Source of the DNA: Sphingomonas sp. PP-CE-1A-559
GTDB lineage: Bacteria; Pseudomonadota; Alphaproteobacteria; Sphingomonadales; Sphingomonadaceae
NCBI RefSeq assembly: GCF_004340965.1
Contig: NZ_SLYA01000002.1
Location: forward strand, 682,001 to 746,000
Reading direction: 5' to 3'
DNA length: 64,000 bases
In this document: positions 35,238-45,776 of the stretch, one piece after another
How positions within the stretch are numbered: the first letter of the stretch is position 1
Layout of the letters: each line of letters begins with the position of its first letter
The notes under the pieces: generated by a model
Databases searched by the model: none
Told to the model about the DNA's origin: nothing
What the model saw: only the letters and a program-made list of their open reading frames with translations
Position numbers and translations under genes: made by a program

Positions 35238-36848
35238 GTGTCGAGCGAGCGTATTCCGGCCGTCGGCCTATCCGCGCAAGGGATCGAAACCCGCGCCAAT
35301 CTACACTGGAACCTGGTCACAGCGCAGCTCGTCGAGGCCGCGCTGGAGCGGGGCGAGGGGACGCTGTCCGCCGATGGCCCGCTGGTGGTCGAGACCGGCG
35401 CGCATACCGGTCGCTCGGCGCAGGACAAGTTCATCGTCCGCGATGCCGAGACCGACGCGACGGTCTGGTGGGGCAAGAGCAACAAGGCGATGGAGCCCGC
35501 GCATTTCGCCGCGCTGAAGGAGGATTTCTTCGCCGCACTGGCCGCCAAGGACGAGCTGTTCGTGCAGGACCTGTATGGCGGTTCGCAGCCCGATCACCGG
35601 GTGAACGTCCGCGTCGTCACCGAACTGGCGTGGCATAACCTCTTCATCCGGACGATGCTCGTGCGCCCCGAGCAGGCTGCGCTGAAGGACTTCGTCGCGG
35701 ACTACACCATCGTCGACCTGCCGAGCTTCCGCGCCGATCCCGCGCGTCACGGCTGCCGTAGCGAGACGGTGATCGCGGTCAACTTCACCGACAAGCTGAT
35801 CCTAATCGGCGGCACTAAATATGCCGGCGAGATGAAGAAGTCGGTGTTCGGCCTCCTCAATTACCTCCTCCCGCCGACCGGGGTGATGCCGATGCATTGC
35901 TCGGCGAACATGGGCGCTAACGGCGACACCGCGGTGTTCTTCGGCCTGTCGGGCACCGGCAAGACGACGTTGTCGGCCGATGCCAGCCGGACGCTGATCG
36001 GCGACGACGAGCATGGCTGGTCGGACACCGCCGTCTTTAATTTCGAGGGCGGGTGCTACGCCAAGATGATCCGCCTCTCCGCCGATGCCGAACCGGAGAT
36101 TTTCGCGACCACCAAGCGCTTTGGCACGGTGCTGGAGAACGTCGTGATGGACCCGGCGACGCGGCTGCTCGATCTCGACGATCATACGCTCGCCGAGAAC
36201 AGCCGCGGTGCGTATCCGATCGACTTCATCCCGAATGCGTCGGCCGAGAACATGGGGCCGGTCCCGCGCAACATCGTGATGCTGACCGCGGATGCCTACG
36301 GTGTCCTCCCGCCGATCGCGAAGCTCACGCCCGACCAGGCGATGTATCACTTCCTCTCGGGCTACACCGCACGCGTCGCCGGTACCGAGATCGGGGTGAC
36401 CGAGCCCGATGCAACCTTCTCGACCTGCTTCGGCGCACCGTTCATGCCGCGGCATCCGTCGGTGTACGGGAACCTGCTGAAGGAGCGGATCGCGAAGGGC
36501 GGCGTCGATTGCTGGCTGGTCAACACCGGCTGGACCGGCGGCAAATACGGCGTCGGCAACCGCATGCCGATCAAGGCGACGCGGGCGCTGCTGAACGCGG
36601 CGCTAGACGGCAGTTTGAACGATGCCGAGTTCCGTACGGACCCTAACTTCGGGTTCCAGGTGCCAGTGAGCGTACCAGGAGTCGACAGCGCGATGCTCGA
36701 TCCGCGAGCGACCTGGGCGGACACGGACGCATACGACGCGACCGCGGCCAAGCTGGTTGACCTGTTCGTCGAGAACTTCGCCCAGTTCGCCGAGCATGTC
36801 GACGAGGGTGTCCGGCAAGCGGCGCCGAAAGTGAAAGAGGCGGCCTAA
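35238..36848 (+). CDS. pckA: Phosphoenolpyruvate carboxykinase (ATP)
   Basis: The 536-residue enzyme converts oxaloacetate to phosphoenolpyruvate using ATP, the first step of gluconeogenesis. The kinase loop GLSGTGKT is at 236-243, with the upstream metal-site region [14 protein letters not shown] and downstream [30 protein letters not shown] is also conserved. The start is GTG with AGGAGAG seven bases upstream. Location next to chvI fits ChvI-dependent control. Confidence 0.97.
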   Translation: MSSERIPAVGLSAQGIETRANLHWNLVTAQLVEAALERGEGTLSADGPLVVETGAHTGRSAQDKFIVRDAETDATVWWGKSNKAMEPAHFAALKEDFFAALAAKDELFVQDLYGGSQPDHRVNVRVVTELAWHNLFIRTMLVRPEQAALKDFVADYTIVDLPSFRADPARHGCRSETVIAVNFTDKLILIGGTKYAGEMKKSVFGLLNYLLPPTGVMPMHCSANMGANGDTAVFFGLSGTGKTTLSADASRTLIGDDEHGWSDTAVFNFEGGCYAKMIRLSADAEPEIFATTKRFGTVLENVVMDPATRLLDLDDHTLAENSRGAYPIDFIPNASAENMGPVPRNIVMLTADAYGVLPPIAKLTPDQAMYHFLSGYTARVAGTEIGVTEPDATFSTCFGAPFMPRHPSVYGNLLKERIAKGGVDCWLVNTGWTGGKYGVGNRMPIKATRALLNAALDGSLNDAEFRTDPNFGFQVPVSVPGVDSAMLDPRATWADTDAYDATAAKLVDLFVENFAQFAEHVDEGVRQAAPKVKEAA

Positions 36849-36858
36849 CCCTAAACTT

Positions 36859-36876
36859 CTCTCCCCTCGGGGAGAG
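36859..36876. terminator. Short hairpin after pckA
   Basis: CTCTCCCC-TC-GGGGAGAG forms an eight-base stem eight to ten bases after the pckA stop, without a T-run. It resembles one arm of the 63168 repeat, so it may be a remnant repeat used as terminator. Confidence 0.5.
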
Positions 36877-36950
36877 GAAGGGGCCCACACGACGAAGTCG
36901 AGCGGGCAGTGGAGGACACGTAGCGTGCTCGTCGTCTTCCTTCCTACAAT

Positions 36951-37034
36951 CCGTCATCCTAACGAAAGTCAGGATCCAGAGTAACGGGCGCTGCGCATCA
37001 TGGCTCTGGATCCTGACTTTCGTCAGGATGACGG
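36951..37034. repeat. Palindromic repeat, family C, overlapping the 3' end of nfeD
   Basis: CCGTCATCCTAACGAAAGTC and AGGATCCAGAG are mirrored by CTCTGGATCCTGACTTTCG and TCAGGATGACGGG. Bases 36998-37034 lie inside the nfeD reading frame and encode its C-terminal HPDESQDPEP. The copy at 26051 is its closest relative in the window. Confidence 0.88.
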
Positions 37035-37471
37035 GAGAGAGGCTCTACCACGACCTCCCCGTCGACAACCGCAGTAACCCGAACCCGGGCGCCAACCTCA
37101 GCATCCTCACCCCGCGCCGGCCAACTCCCATCGCCCACCAGTACCCTGCCACGCCCGCCAACGATCGCGCCCTCGACCACCACAATCTGACCGACCAACC
37201 GAGCAGACCGATCGTTCAACATCGGATCCCCACCCTCGACCGGGTAATCCCGGTACCAGCGCTTCCCGATCAGCACCGCAACCGCGCTCCAGACCCCGAA
37301 CGCCGCCAGTTGCGCAGCCACCGGCAGGTCCGGCAACACGAACACCGCCACCCCGGTCACCGCTGCCGCAATCGCGAGAAACACCAGGAACACGCCCGGC
37401 ACCACCAGTTCGGCGATCCCCAGCACCAGCGCCGCGATCAGCCAAGCGCCAGCCGCCCCGATCGCGTCCAT
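36998..37471 (-). CDS. NfeD family membrane protein with repeat-derived C-terminus
   Basis: The 157-residue protein has two or three membrane helices at 5-60 (AWLIAALVLGIAELVVPGVF, LVFLAIAAAVTGVAVFVLPD) and a soluble OB-fold-like domain (LVGQIVVVEGAIVGGRGRVL, VRVTAVVDGEVVVEPL). NfeD proteins work with SPFH/stomatin partners in membrane microdomains; the partner is the upstream gene, whose stop shares one base with this start (TGATG). The last residues, SRHPDESQDPEP, come from the palindromic repeat and replace the native end. Confidence 0.9.
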   Translation of the reverse strand: MDAIGAAGAWLIAALVLGIAELVVPGVFLVFLAIAAAVTGVAVFVLPDLPVAAQLAAFGVWSAVAVLIGKRWYRDYPVEGGDPMLNDRSARLVGQIVVVEGAIVGGRGRVLVGDGSWPARGEDAEVGARVRVTAVVDGEVVVEPLSRHPDESQDPEP

Positions 37472-38457
37472 CAGCTTTTCGGTACCTCGGTCGACTTAGA
37501 CAATTCGAACGGCCCGCGACCCGCAGGCTTGGCCGGAGGCGACGCGGTCGCATCCCGCAACGCATCCTTAGCCAGCTCGCCGATCCCGCCAAGCGTCCCC
37601 ATCAACTGCGTAGCCTCGACCGGAAACAGGATCGTCTTCGCATTGGGCGAGGTCGCGAACTTGCCGATCGCCTCGACATATTTCTGCGCGATGAAATAAT
37701 TGATCGCCTGCGCGCCGCCCTCCTCGATCGCCTGAGACACCGCCCGCGTCGCCGAAGCCTCCGCCACAGCCGCCCTCTCGCGCGCCTCGGCATCGCGGAA
37801 GGCCGATTCCTTGCGCCCCTCGGACTCGAGGATACGCGCCTGCTTCTGCCCCTCGGCCCGCAAAATCTCGGAAGCCCGCGAACCCTCCGCATCCAGAATG
37901 TTCGCCCGCTTCTCGCGCTCGGCCTTCATCTGCCGCCCCATCGCGTTGACGATATCCGCCGGCGGACGGATGTCCTTGATCTCGACGCGCGTGATCTTCA
38001 CGCCCCACGGCGTCGTCGCATGATCGACCACGTTGAGCAGCCGCGCGTTGATCTCGTCGCGTTTCGAAAGCGTCTCGTCGAGGTCCATCGACCCCATCAC
38101 CGTGCGCAGGTTCGTCGTCGTGAGCTGCAAGAGCGCCTGGTACAGGTCCGACACCTCGTACGCCGCCTTGGCCGAGTCGAGCACCTGGAAGAACACGACC
38201 CCGTCGGTCGAGATCATCGCATTGTCCTTGGTGATGATCTCCTGGCCGGGGATGTCGATCACCTGCTCCATCATGTTCACTTTGCGGCCGACGCGGTAGA
38301 AGAACGCCGGGTAGAAATTGAAGCCGGGCCGGGCGACCGTGGTGAAGCGGCCGAAATGCTCGATCGTGTATTGATAGCCTTGGTGGACGATCTTGATGCT
38401 GGTGAAGAGGTACAGCAGCACCAGCGCCAGCAGGAGCGCGGCAACGATCAGGCCCAT
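37471..38457 (-). CDS. SPFH/stomatin-like protein (QmcA family)
   Basis: The 328-residue protein starts with a membrane anchor (LIVAALLLALVLLYLFTSI) followed by the SPFH/band-7 domain (HQGYQYTIEHFGRFTTVARP, MMEQVIDIPGQEIITKDNA). A charged Ala/Glu-rich coiled coil (about 180-250) precedes LFPVEATQLMGTLGG. It probably oligomerises in the inner membrane with NfeD and affects membrane protease or lipid organisation. ATG at 38457 is preferred to a start 27 bases upstream because the anchor then lies at the N-terminus. Confidence 0.92.
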   Translation of the reverse strand: MGLIVAALLLALVLLYLFTSIKIVHQGYQYTIEHFGRFTTVARPGFNFYPAFFYRVGRKVNMMEQVIDIPGQEIITKDNAMISTDGVVFFQVLDSAKAAYEVSDLYQALLQLTTTNLRTVMGSMDLDETLSKRDEINARLLNVVDHATTPWGVKITRVEIKDIRPPADIVNAMGRQMKAEREKRANILDAEGSRASEILRAEGQKQARILESEGRKESAFRDAEARERAAVAEASATRAVSQAIEEGGAQAINYFIAQKYVEAIGKFATSPNAKTILFPVEATQLMGTLGGIGELAKDALRDATASPPAKPAGRGPFELSKSTEVPKS

Positions 38458-38516
38458 CGAACAATCCCCATCCGTGTATCGCACCGCTATAGCACGTCCG
38501 CGAAGGACAGGCCTAG

Positions 38517-40034
<1,518 letters not shown>

Positions 40035-40042
40035 CGACACTT

Positions 40043-40152
40043 CCCCCCTCCCTGGAAGGGAGGGGCCGGGGGTGGGGCGGTTTGCCCAAGCTCGTCTGCA
40101 GGTGGCTAGAACGAGCCGACCCACCCCAACCCCTCCCTTACAGGGAGGGGAG
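40043..40152. repeat. REPIN-like palindromic repeat, family A
   Basis: This copy has CCCTCCCTGGAAGGGAGGGG on the left, CCCTCCCTTACAGGGAGGGG on the right and inner GGGGGTGGGGCGG / CCGACCCACCCC. It starts nine bases after the guaB stop and is the first of three repeats in the 466-base gap between guaB and rsmB. Confidence 0.85.
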
Positions 40153-40250
40153 ATCGTAGTGCCCGTCGCTGCGTGGCAACCTAAACGCGATCATGGCTAA
40201 AGCCCGCAACTACTTGGGGGGGCACGCACATTCCTGTGCGGCTCCCATTT

Positions 40251-40360
40251 TCCGTCATCCCGGCGAACGCCGGGACCCATGGACACGGCGGACCCAGCGA
40301 CAGCGCGCCACCACAACCCAAACCGCAACCATAGGTTCCGGCGTCCGCCGGGATGACGGA
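40251..40360. repeat. Palindromic repeat intermediate between families B and C
   Basis: TCCGTCATCCCGGCGAACGC and CGGGACCCATGG are mirrored by CCATAGGTTCCGGCGTCCG and CCGGGATGACGGA. It has the TCATCC/GGATGA ends of family C but the GGCGAA-GCCGGG core of family B, suggesting that these are one superfamily. Confidence 0.8.
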
Positions 40361-40404
40361 GGGGGAGGGTGCTAACCACACGACCTACCCCAGGCCCCGA
40401 AATT

Positions 40405-40442
40405 ATTCCCCTCCCGCGCGCGGGAGGGGCTAGGGGAGGGGA
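40405..40442. repeat. Single arm of family A repeat
   Basis: CCCCTCCCGCGCGCGGGAGG with GGCTAGGGGAGGGG is one hairpin of the family without the inverted partner. It lies in the rsmB upstream region, in the stretch where the rsmB frame stays open but encodes only repeat-derived residues. Confidence 0.7.
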
Positions 40443-40500
40443 TGATGACGAACACTCCGTACCAAACTCTCCCGCTCTGCCTGCAAGCTGGAGCCCAGAA

Positions 40501-41688
40501 GTGACTCCCCCAGCACGCACCCAGGCCGCGATCGAACTCCTCGACCAGATCATCGCTGCCGCCCGCGAGTCAGGTGCCGCTGCCGACACGCTGATCGCGC
40601 GCTATTTTCAGACCCGCCGCTACGCCGGCTCCAAGGACCGCCGCGCGGTCCGCGACCTCGTCTACGCCGCAATCCGCAAGGCCGGAGACCGCCCCGAAAA
40701 CGGCCGCACCGCGATGCTCCTCGTCGCCGACGCCGATCCGGAAGTCGCCGCGGCCTTCGACGGCTCCACCCATGCGCCCGCGCCGATCGCCAAGGACGAA
40801 CCGCGCGCCCGCGCGGGCGTCGCGCCGCAGTGGCTGTCCAAGGCCCTCCGCGCCTCCGGCCTAGACGGCGCCGCCCTTACAGACCTAGCCGGCCGCGCCA
40901 CGCTCGATCTCCGCGTCAACACGTTGATCTCCGACCGCGCGACCGTCCTCGCCGCGCTCCCCGAAGCCGAAGCCACCCCCCACGCCCCCGACGGCATCCG
41001 CCTCCCGACCGGCACCAACGTCGAAGCACTCCCGCTCTTCAACGAAGGCGCGCTCGAAGTGCAGGACGAAGGTAGCCAGCTCGTCGGCCTCGCGATGCAG
41101 GCCAAACCCGGCGAACGCATCGTCGATCTCTGCGCCGGCGCTGGCGGCAAGACGCTCGCACTCGCCGCGACCATGAAGAACGAAGGCGTGATCCTCGCCT
41201 GCGATACCGACCGCAACCGTCTCGCACGCCTCGCCCCCCGCGCAACCCGCGCTGGCGCGACGATCGTCGAGAGCCGTCTGCTCAACCCGACGCGCGAGAT
41301 CGAGGCGCTGAGCGAATGGGCAGGCCGCGCGGACAGCGTGCTGGTCGACGCCCCCTGTTCGGGCACCGGCACATGGCGACGCAATCCCGAGGCGCGCTGG
41401 CGGCTCACCCCCGACCGCGTCTCGCGGCTGCAATCGACGCAGCAGCAGGTGCTCTCCGTGGCCGCCACGCTGGTGAAACCGGGCGGCGCGCTTGTCTACA
41501 TCGTCTGCTCCCTTCTCGACGCCGAGGGGACGGAACAGGTCACTTGGTTCCTGAACGCACACCCCGGCTGGACCACGGAAGCCCTGTCGCTTCCCGCCGG
41601 CGCGAAGCACGGCCACGGCGTTCGCCTCGAACCCGGCCGCGACGGCACCGACGGCTTTTTTGTCGCGCGCCTCCGGGCTGCGTGCTAG
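40501..41688 (+). CDS. rsmB: RsmB/NOP-family rRNA (cytosine-C5) methyltransferase
   Basis: The 395-residue protein has an N-terminal NusB-like RNA-binding domain (residues 1-130) and a C-terminal Rossmann methyltransferase. SAM motif I is VDLCAGAGGKTLALA (about 208-222), motif IV DAPCSGTGTWRRNPEARW with Cys286, and motif VI VYIVCSLLDAEG with catalytic Cys336. It methylates a cytosine of 16S rRNA, probably C967-equivalent. The frame is open back to 40369, but that part is repeat-derived; GTG at 40501 with GGAG upstream gives the family N-terminus. Confidence 0.9.
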   Translation: MTPPARTQAAIELLDQIIAAARESGAAADTLIARYFQTRRYAGSKDRRAVRDLVYAAIRKAGDRPENGRTAMLLVADADPEVAAAFDGSTHAPAPIAKDEPRARAGVAPQWLSKALRASGLDGAALTDLAGRATLDLRVNTLISDRATVLAALPEAEATPHAPDGIRLPTGTNVEALPLFNEGALEVQDEGSQLVGLAMQAKPGERIVDLCAGAGGKTLALAATMKNEGVILACDTDRNRLARLAPRATRAGATIVESRLLNPTREIEALSEWAGRADSVLVDAPCSGTGTWRRNPEARWRLTPDRVSRLQSTQQQVLSVAATLVKPGGALVYIVCSLLDAEGTEQVTWFLNAHPGWTTEALSLPAGAKHGHGVRLEPGRDGTDGFFVARLRAAC

Positions 41689-41741
41689 CCAGCCGATCTA
41701 TGGCTCAACTCACGGCCAAACCTGTATCCCGCCTGGAGACG

Positions 41742-42245
41742 ATGATGCGTTTTTCGTCCGTTGCCCTTGCCGCCGCGCTGACCGTGGTATGTGTCTCGAC
41801 GTCGCTCAGCGGCCAACGCCCCGACGCCCAGATTGACGCGCGTTCGATGCAGTTGTTGGCGCAGGGTCGTTCGCTGGTCGCGGCTGGTAATCTAGACGGT
41901 GCCACGGATGTGCTCGAAACGTCGGTAGCGGTCGATCCGCGCAATCGTGCGGCGTTCCTGTTGCTCGCGCGCGTCGCGGAAACGCGTGACTTGCCAGGCA
42001 AGGCGATCCGCTTGTACCGCGAAGCCCTGCTGCTAGAGCCGAACGACGTCGCGGCGTTGAAGGGGCAGGGCGAGGCACTGGTCGCCAAGGGCGCCGTAGT
42101 CCGCGCGAAGGACAATCTCGTGAAGATCCGTACGCTCTGCAAGGGCGTGTGCCCGGAAGCGACGCAACTCGCGGCGGTGATCGCGAAAGGTCCGCCGATC
42201 GCGACGGCGCAGGTCGAGAAGACCCCAGTAGCCGCCAAGGACTGA
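41742..42245 (+). CDS. Exported tetratricopeptide-repeat protein
   Basis: The 167-residue product has a signal peptide (MMRFSSVALAAALTVVCVST) and at least two TPR units: LAQGRSLVAAGNLDGATDVL and AFLLLARVAETRDLPGKAIR followed by LYREALLLEPNDVAALKGQG. It is likely a periplasmic scaffold of unknown partner. GGAG lies five bases before the ATG at 41742; ATGs at 41700 and 41745 are alternatives. It follows rsmB after a gap of about 53 bases. Confidence 0.82.
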   Translation: MMRFSSVALAAALTVVCVSTSLSGQRPDAQIDARSMQLLAQGRSLVAAGNLDGATDVLETSVAVDPRNRAAFLLLARVAETRDLPGKAIRLYREALLLEPNDVAALKGQGEALVAKGAVVRAKDNLVKIRTLCKGVCPEATQLAAVIAKGPPIATAQVEKTPVAAKD

Positions 42246-42249
42246 AGCG

Positions 42250-42360
42250 CTCCCCTCCCTGAAAGGGAGGGGTTGGGGGTGGGTAGGCCAGCTCTGGTCG
42301 CTACCGTCACCTCATACTGAAACCGACCCACCCCCGGCCCCTCCCTTCTAGGGAGGGGGG
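42250..42360. repeat. REPIN-like palindromic repeat, family A
   Basis: CCCCTCCCTGAAAGGGAGGGG with GGGGGTGGGTAGG is mirrored by CCGACCCACCCCC and CCCCTCCCTTCTAGGGAGGG. It fills the gap between the convergent TPR gene and rsmA, four bases from each stop codon. Confidence 0.85.
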
Positions 42361-42364
42361 AAGA

Positions 42365-43195
42365 TCAGCCGACCGCCTTCGCCAACGCCGTAAAATCCGC
42401 GACCGACAGCGTCTCAGCCCGCCGCGTAGCCTCGACCCCGATCCGCTCCAGCGCATCGAGCGCCCCCGGAACCCCCTTCAGGCTCTGCCGCAACATCTTT
42501 CGCCGCTGGCCAAAAGCCGCGCCCGTCAGTCGCTCCAAAACCGCGAAGTTCACACCCTCCGGCGCTTCCACCGGCACCAGATGCACCACCGCCGACATCA
42601 CCTTCGGCGGCGGCGTGAACGCCGACCGGTGCACCGGCATCGCGATCCGCGCGGTCGAGCGCCACTGCGCCAGCACCGCGAGCCGCCCATAATGATCGTC
42701 GTTGGTCCTCGCGACGATCCGCTCGGCGACTTCCTTCTGGAACATCAGCGTGCACGACTGCCACCACGGCAACCACGACGTCGACAGCCACCCGACCAGT
42801 AGCGCAGTGCCGATGTTGTACGGCAGGTTCGAGACGATATGCGGCTTGCCCTCGAACAACGCGGGCGCGTCGACTTCCATCGCGTCGCCCTCGATGACCC
42901 GCAGCCGCCCCGGATAGGCCTCACCAAGCTCTGCCAGCGCAGGGATACACCGCCGGTCACGCTCGATCGCCGTCACGCGCGCACCCGCCGCGAGCAGCGC
43001 GCGCGTCAGGCCACCGGGACCGGGACCCACTTCGAGCACCTCGGCATCCTGAAGGTCACCCGGCACCGCCGCGATCCGCTTCAACAACTGCCCGTCGAAC
43101 AGGAAGTTCTGCCCAAGCGCCTTGCTCGCATTCAGTCCATAGCGCGCGATCACCTCGCGCAGCGGGGGAAGCTCCGTCAATGCAGCCTCGCTCAC
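42365..43195 (-). CDS. rsmA: 16S rRNA dimethyladenosine transferase RsmA (KsgA)
   Basis: The 276-residue enzyme dimethylates A1518 and A1519 at the 3' end of 16S r[37 protein letters not shown], the catalytic [15 protein letters not shown] and the C-terminal [14 protein letters not shown] are clear. The start is GTG at 43195, overlapping the pdxA stop (GTGA). The open frame runs further upstream, antisense to nothing but inside pdxA. It is the last gene of lptD-surA-pdxA-rsmA. Confidence 0.95.
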   Translation of the reverse strand: MSEAALTELPPLREVIARYGLNASKALGQNFLFDGQLLKRIAAVPGDLQDAEVLEVGPGPGGLTRALLAAGARVTAIERDRRCIPALAELGEAYPGRLRVIEGDAMEVDAPALFEGKPHIVSNLPYNIGTALLVGWLSTSWLPWWQSCTLMFQKEVAERIVARTNDDHYGRLAVLAQWRSTARIAMPVHRSAFTPPPKVMSAVVHLVPVEAPEGVNFAVLERLTGAAFGQRRKMLRQSLKGVPGALDALERIGVEATRRAETLSVADFTALAKAVG

Positions 43196-44199
43196 GACTG
43201 GGCAGCGGTCTGCGCGCGCCGGTCCGCCGCTTCGCCCGCCATCGCGATCGCCGCGATCATAGCACCGGGCTCGGCCAGATTCTTGCCCGCGATCGCGAAC
43301 GCCGTGCCATGATCGGGCGAGGTCCGCACGATCGGCAGGCCCAGCGTCATGTTCACGCCTTCGTCGAAATGGATCGTCTTCAACGGCACCAGCGCCTGAT
43401 CGTGATAACAGCACATGACGACGTCATAGGTCGCCCGCGCCCGCGGATGGAACATCGTGTCCGCCGCGAACGGCCCGGTCGCATCGATGCCTTCCTCGCG
43501 AAGGATCGCGATCGCCGGCGCGATGATCTCGATCTCCTCGCGCCCGAGCGCACCCTGTTCACCCGCATGCGGATTGAAGCCGGCAAAGGCCAGCCGCGGA
43601 TTCTCGATCCCGAAGTTCCGCAGCAGCCCGCGGGCAGTCGCGCGAGCCTTGGCGACGATCAGTTCGACCGTCAGCAAAGCCGAAACGTCCTTCAACGGCA
43701 CGTGGGTCGTGATCGGCACCACCTTCAGCGACGGTCCCGCCAGCATCATCACAGCATTATCGCCCGCAACCCCGTAGCGCTCGGCGACGAACTCGGTCTG
43801 CCCCGGATGCGTGAAGCCGATGGCGTACAGCTGCGACTTGGACACCGGCCCGGTCACCAGCGCACGCGCCGCGCCGGTACGAACGAGACCGACAGCCAGC
43901 TCCAGTGAATGCAGCGCGCACCGCGCCCCGTCCGCGTCAGGCTCGCCCGGTACGATCGCACCCGCGTCGCCCACCGTCAGCACGGGCAACGCCTCGCCGA
44001 AAACCGCTGTCGCCGCGCTCAGATCGGCAATCCGTTCAATCGGGCCGGCCCAGACCCGCTCGATCGCCCGCGCATCGCCCACCGCGACGAACGGCGGCAA
44101 GCCATGAGTCTCGCGCGCATCCCACGCCTTGGCGATGATCTCGGGCCCGATCCCCGCGGGATCGCCCATCGACACCGCCAGCGGCGAGATGCGGCTCAC
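43192..44199 (-). CDS. pdxA: 4-hydroxythreonine-4-phosphate dehydrogenase PdxA
   Basis: The 335-residue enzyme oxidises 4-phosphohydroxy-threonine in pyridoxal phosphate synthesis. [35 protein letters not shown], metal-binding [34 protein letters not shown] and [16 protein letters not shown] are typical. The start is GTG at 44199, seven bases after the surA stop. Confidence 0.95.
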   Translation of the reverse strand: MSRISPLAVSMGDPAGIGPEIIAKAWDARETHGLPPFVAVGDARAIERVWAGPIERIADLSAATAVFGEALPVLTVGDAGAIVPGEPDADGARCALHSLELAVGLVRTGAARALVTGPVSKSQLYAIGFTHPGQTEFVAERYGVAGDNAVMMLAGPSLKVVPITTHVPLKDVSALLTVELIVAKARATARGLLRNFGIENPRLAFAGFNPHAGEQGALGREEIEIIAPAIAILREEGIDATGPFAADTMFHPRARATYDVVMCCYHDQALVPLKTIHFDEGVNMTLGLPIVRTSPDHGTAFAIAGKNLAEPGAMIAAIAMAGEAADRRAQTAAQS

Positions 44200-44206
44200 G
44201 ATCCGA

Positions 44207-45697
44207 TCACCGATATTCCACCACGGCGTCGCGCCGCAGATCGCGGAGCTTCTGCTGGGCGCGCAGATTGACGCGCTGCTGCTCGAGCTGGCCCTGGATC
44301 TGCTCGGAGTTCGGCACCGAACCCCCAGCCGCCTCGTCGCGACCGCACAGCACGAGCGCGCGAACGCCCTGCTCCGCGGACCCGAATGGCGGGCTCGACT
44401 CGCCGACCTGAAGCTTCAGCATCACTTCCTGCAGCTGCGGCGGCAGGTCGCGGATTCGGACCGTGTCGTTGTCGACCACGTCGGCACCAATTCCGGCAGC
44501 GACCTTCTCGACCGTGCCACAGCCACGCAACTCCTGCGTCGCCTTGGCGAAGGCCTGCGCACGCGCCGAAGCCTGCGCCTGGTTGGTGTTGGGCGGGAAG
44601 CGCAACGTCAGCTGCTTCAGGCTGAGCTTCGCATCACGCGGATCGGCGGTCAGAACCTGGCGCTTGTCGGTCAGATACAGGATCGAATAGCCGCCCGAGA
44701 CCTCGATCGGTCCGGCAACCTGGCCGACCTGCATCGTCGTAGCCGCCTCAGCCAACTGCCCCGGCAGCGTCGCCGCACGGATCCACCCAAGATCGCCACC
44801 GACCGCACGCGTCGACGCTTCGGAGAACTGTCGCGCGTAATATTCGAACGGCTGCGCGCCCTTCTGGATTTCCTGCAGGATCTGCTTGGCGTTCGCATAG
44901 ACCTGCTGGCTGTTCGCCGGGGTCGCCGCGAGATAGATTTCCTTGAGGTTGAACTCGTCAGTGCCCTTGGCCGCCTGGAGACGATCGATGATCGACTTCA
45001 CCTCCTCGTCGCCGACGTTGACGAACGGCTCGACGCGGCGACGCAGATAGCGCTGCCACGCCAACTCGCCCTCGATCTGGCGCTTCAGCGACCGCTCGGA
45101 CGATCCGGATTCGCGCAGATACGCGCGCATCGCGACCGGCGTACGATTGAAGCGCTTCGACACGCCATCATAGCTCTGCGTCAGCTCGGCCGGTGTAATC
45201 GTGATGTCGGCGGTCTTTGCTTCCTGAATTTGGAGCGTCTCGTCGATCAACTGGCGCAGGACCTGCAACTTAAGCCGCTCGCGATCTTCGGGCGACAGCT
45301 TCGCCTCGTTCGCCATTGCCACCAGGGCGACGCGCTGGTCGACGTCGGTGCCGGTGATGACGGTATCGTTGACGATCGCGGTCGGCTTACGGACGTTGGG
45401 GTCGACCTTGCCGAAGATCTGGAGGTTGGTCGGGATGTCGAGACCGGTATTGTCCGGCACGCTCTGGTCCTGGACGGTCTGTCCCGGAGCCGAGGGCGCC
45501 GGCTGGGCCTGGGCCGGTTGCCCCTGAGCCGGCTGGGTCGGCGCAGGGCGCGCGCCGCGTTTGCCCTGCGCGGCCTTGGGGGGCACCGCCTGAGCGATCG
45601 CGCCTGCTGCCAGCGCAGCCAGAACCACAGAACCGATCACACGGCCGCCACGCGCCGCCATTCGAACATCATGCTTCAAGTGTCGGTATCCCATCAT
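44207..45697 (-). CDS. surA: Periplasmic chaperone/peptidyl-prolyl isomerase SurA
   Basis: The 496-residue protein has a signal peptide (VIGSVVLAALAAGAIA), a Pro/Gln/Ala-rich spacer, a SurA N-domain (about 95-260; AIVNDTVITGTDVDQRVALV, RQLIDETLQIQEA), and one or two parvulin domains (EYYARQFSEAS, VGGDLGWIRAATLPGQL). It guides outer-membrane barrel proteins such as LptD to the BAM complex. ATG at 45697 is the longest start; an ATG at 45661 would place the signal peptide closer to the N-terminus. Confidence 0.92.
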   Translation of the reverse strand: MMGYRHLKHDVRMAARGGRVIGSVVLAALAAGAIAQAVPPKAAQGKRGARPAPTQPAQGQPAQAQPAPSAPGQTVQDQSVPDNTGLDIPTNLQIFGKVDPNVRKPTAIVNDTVITGTDVDQRVALVAMANEAKLSPEDRERLKLQVLRQLIDETLQIQEAKTADITITPAELTQSYDGVSKRFNRTPVAMRAYLRESGSSERSLKRQIEGELAWQRYLRRRVEPFVNVGDEEVKSIIDRLQAAKGTDEFNLKEIYLAATPANSQQVYANAKQILQEIQKGAQPFEYYARQFSEASTRAVGGDLGWIRAATLPGQLAEAATTMQVGQVAGPIEVSGGYSILYLTDKRQVLTADPRDAKLSLKQLTLRFPPNTNQAQASARAQAFAKATQELRGCGTVEKVAAGIGADVVDNDTVRIRDLPPQLQEVMLKLQVGESSPPFGSAEQGVRALVLCGRDEAAGGSVPNSEQIQGQLEQQRVNLRAQQKLRDLRRDAVVEYR

Positions 45698-45776
45698 CGC
45701 ACGCCGTAATCCGCACCGTCATTGCCATGGCGGCGCATATCCGGCGACGTTTGCCTCAAAGTAGCTGAACGCGGGC

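Noticed and set aside
40043..40442. Possible CRISPR array in the guaB-rsmB gap
   Set aside because: The three repeats differ in sequence and spacing, are internally palindromic, and have no unique spacers of constant length.
40369..40500. N-terminal extension of the RsmB frame
   Set aside because: It translates repeat sequence (PLPRAGGARGG-like) and precedes the conserved NusB-like domain; a GTG with a ribosome site at 40501 is better.
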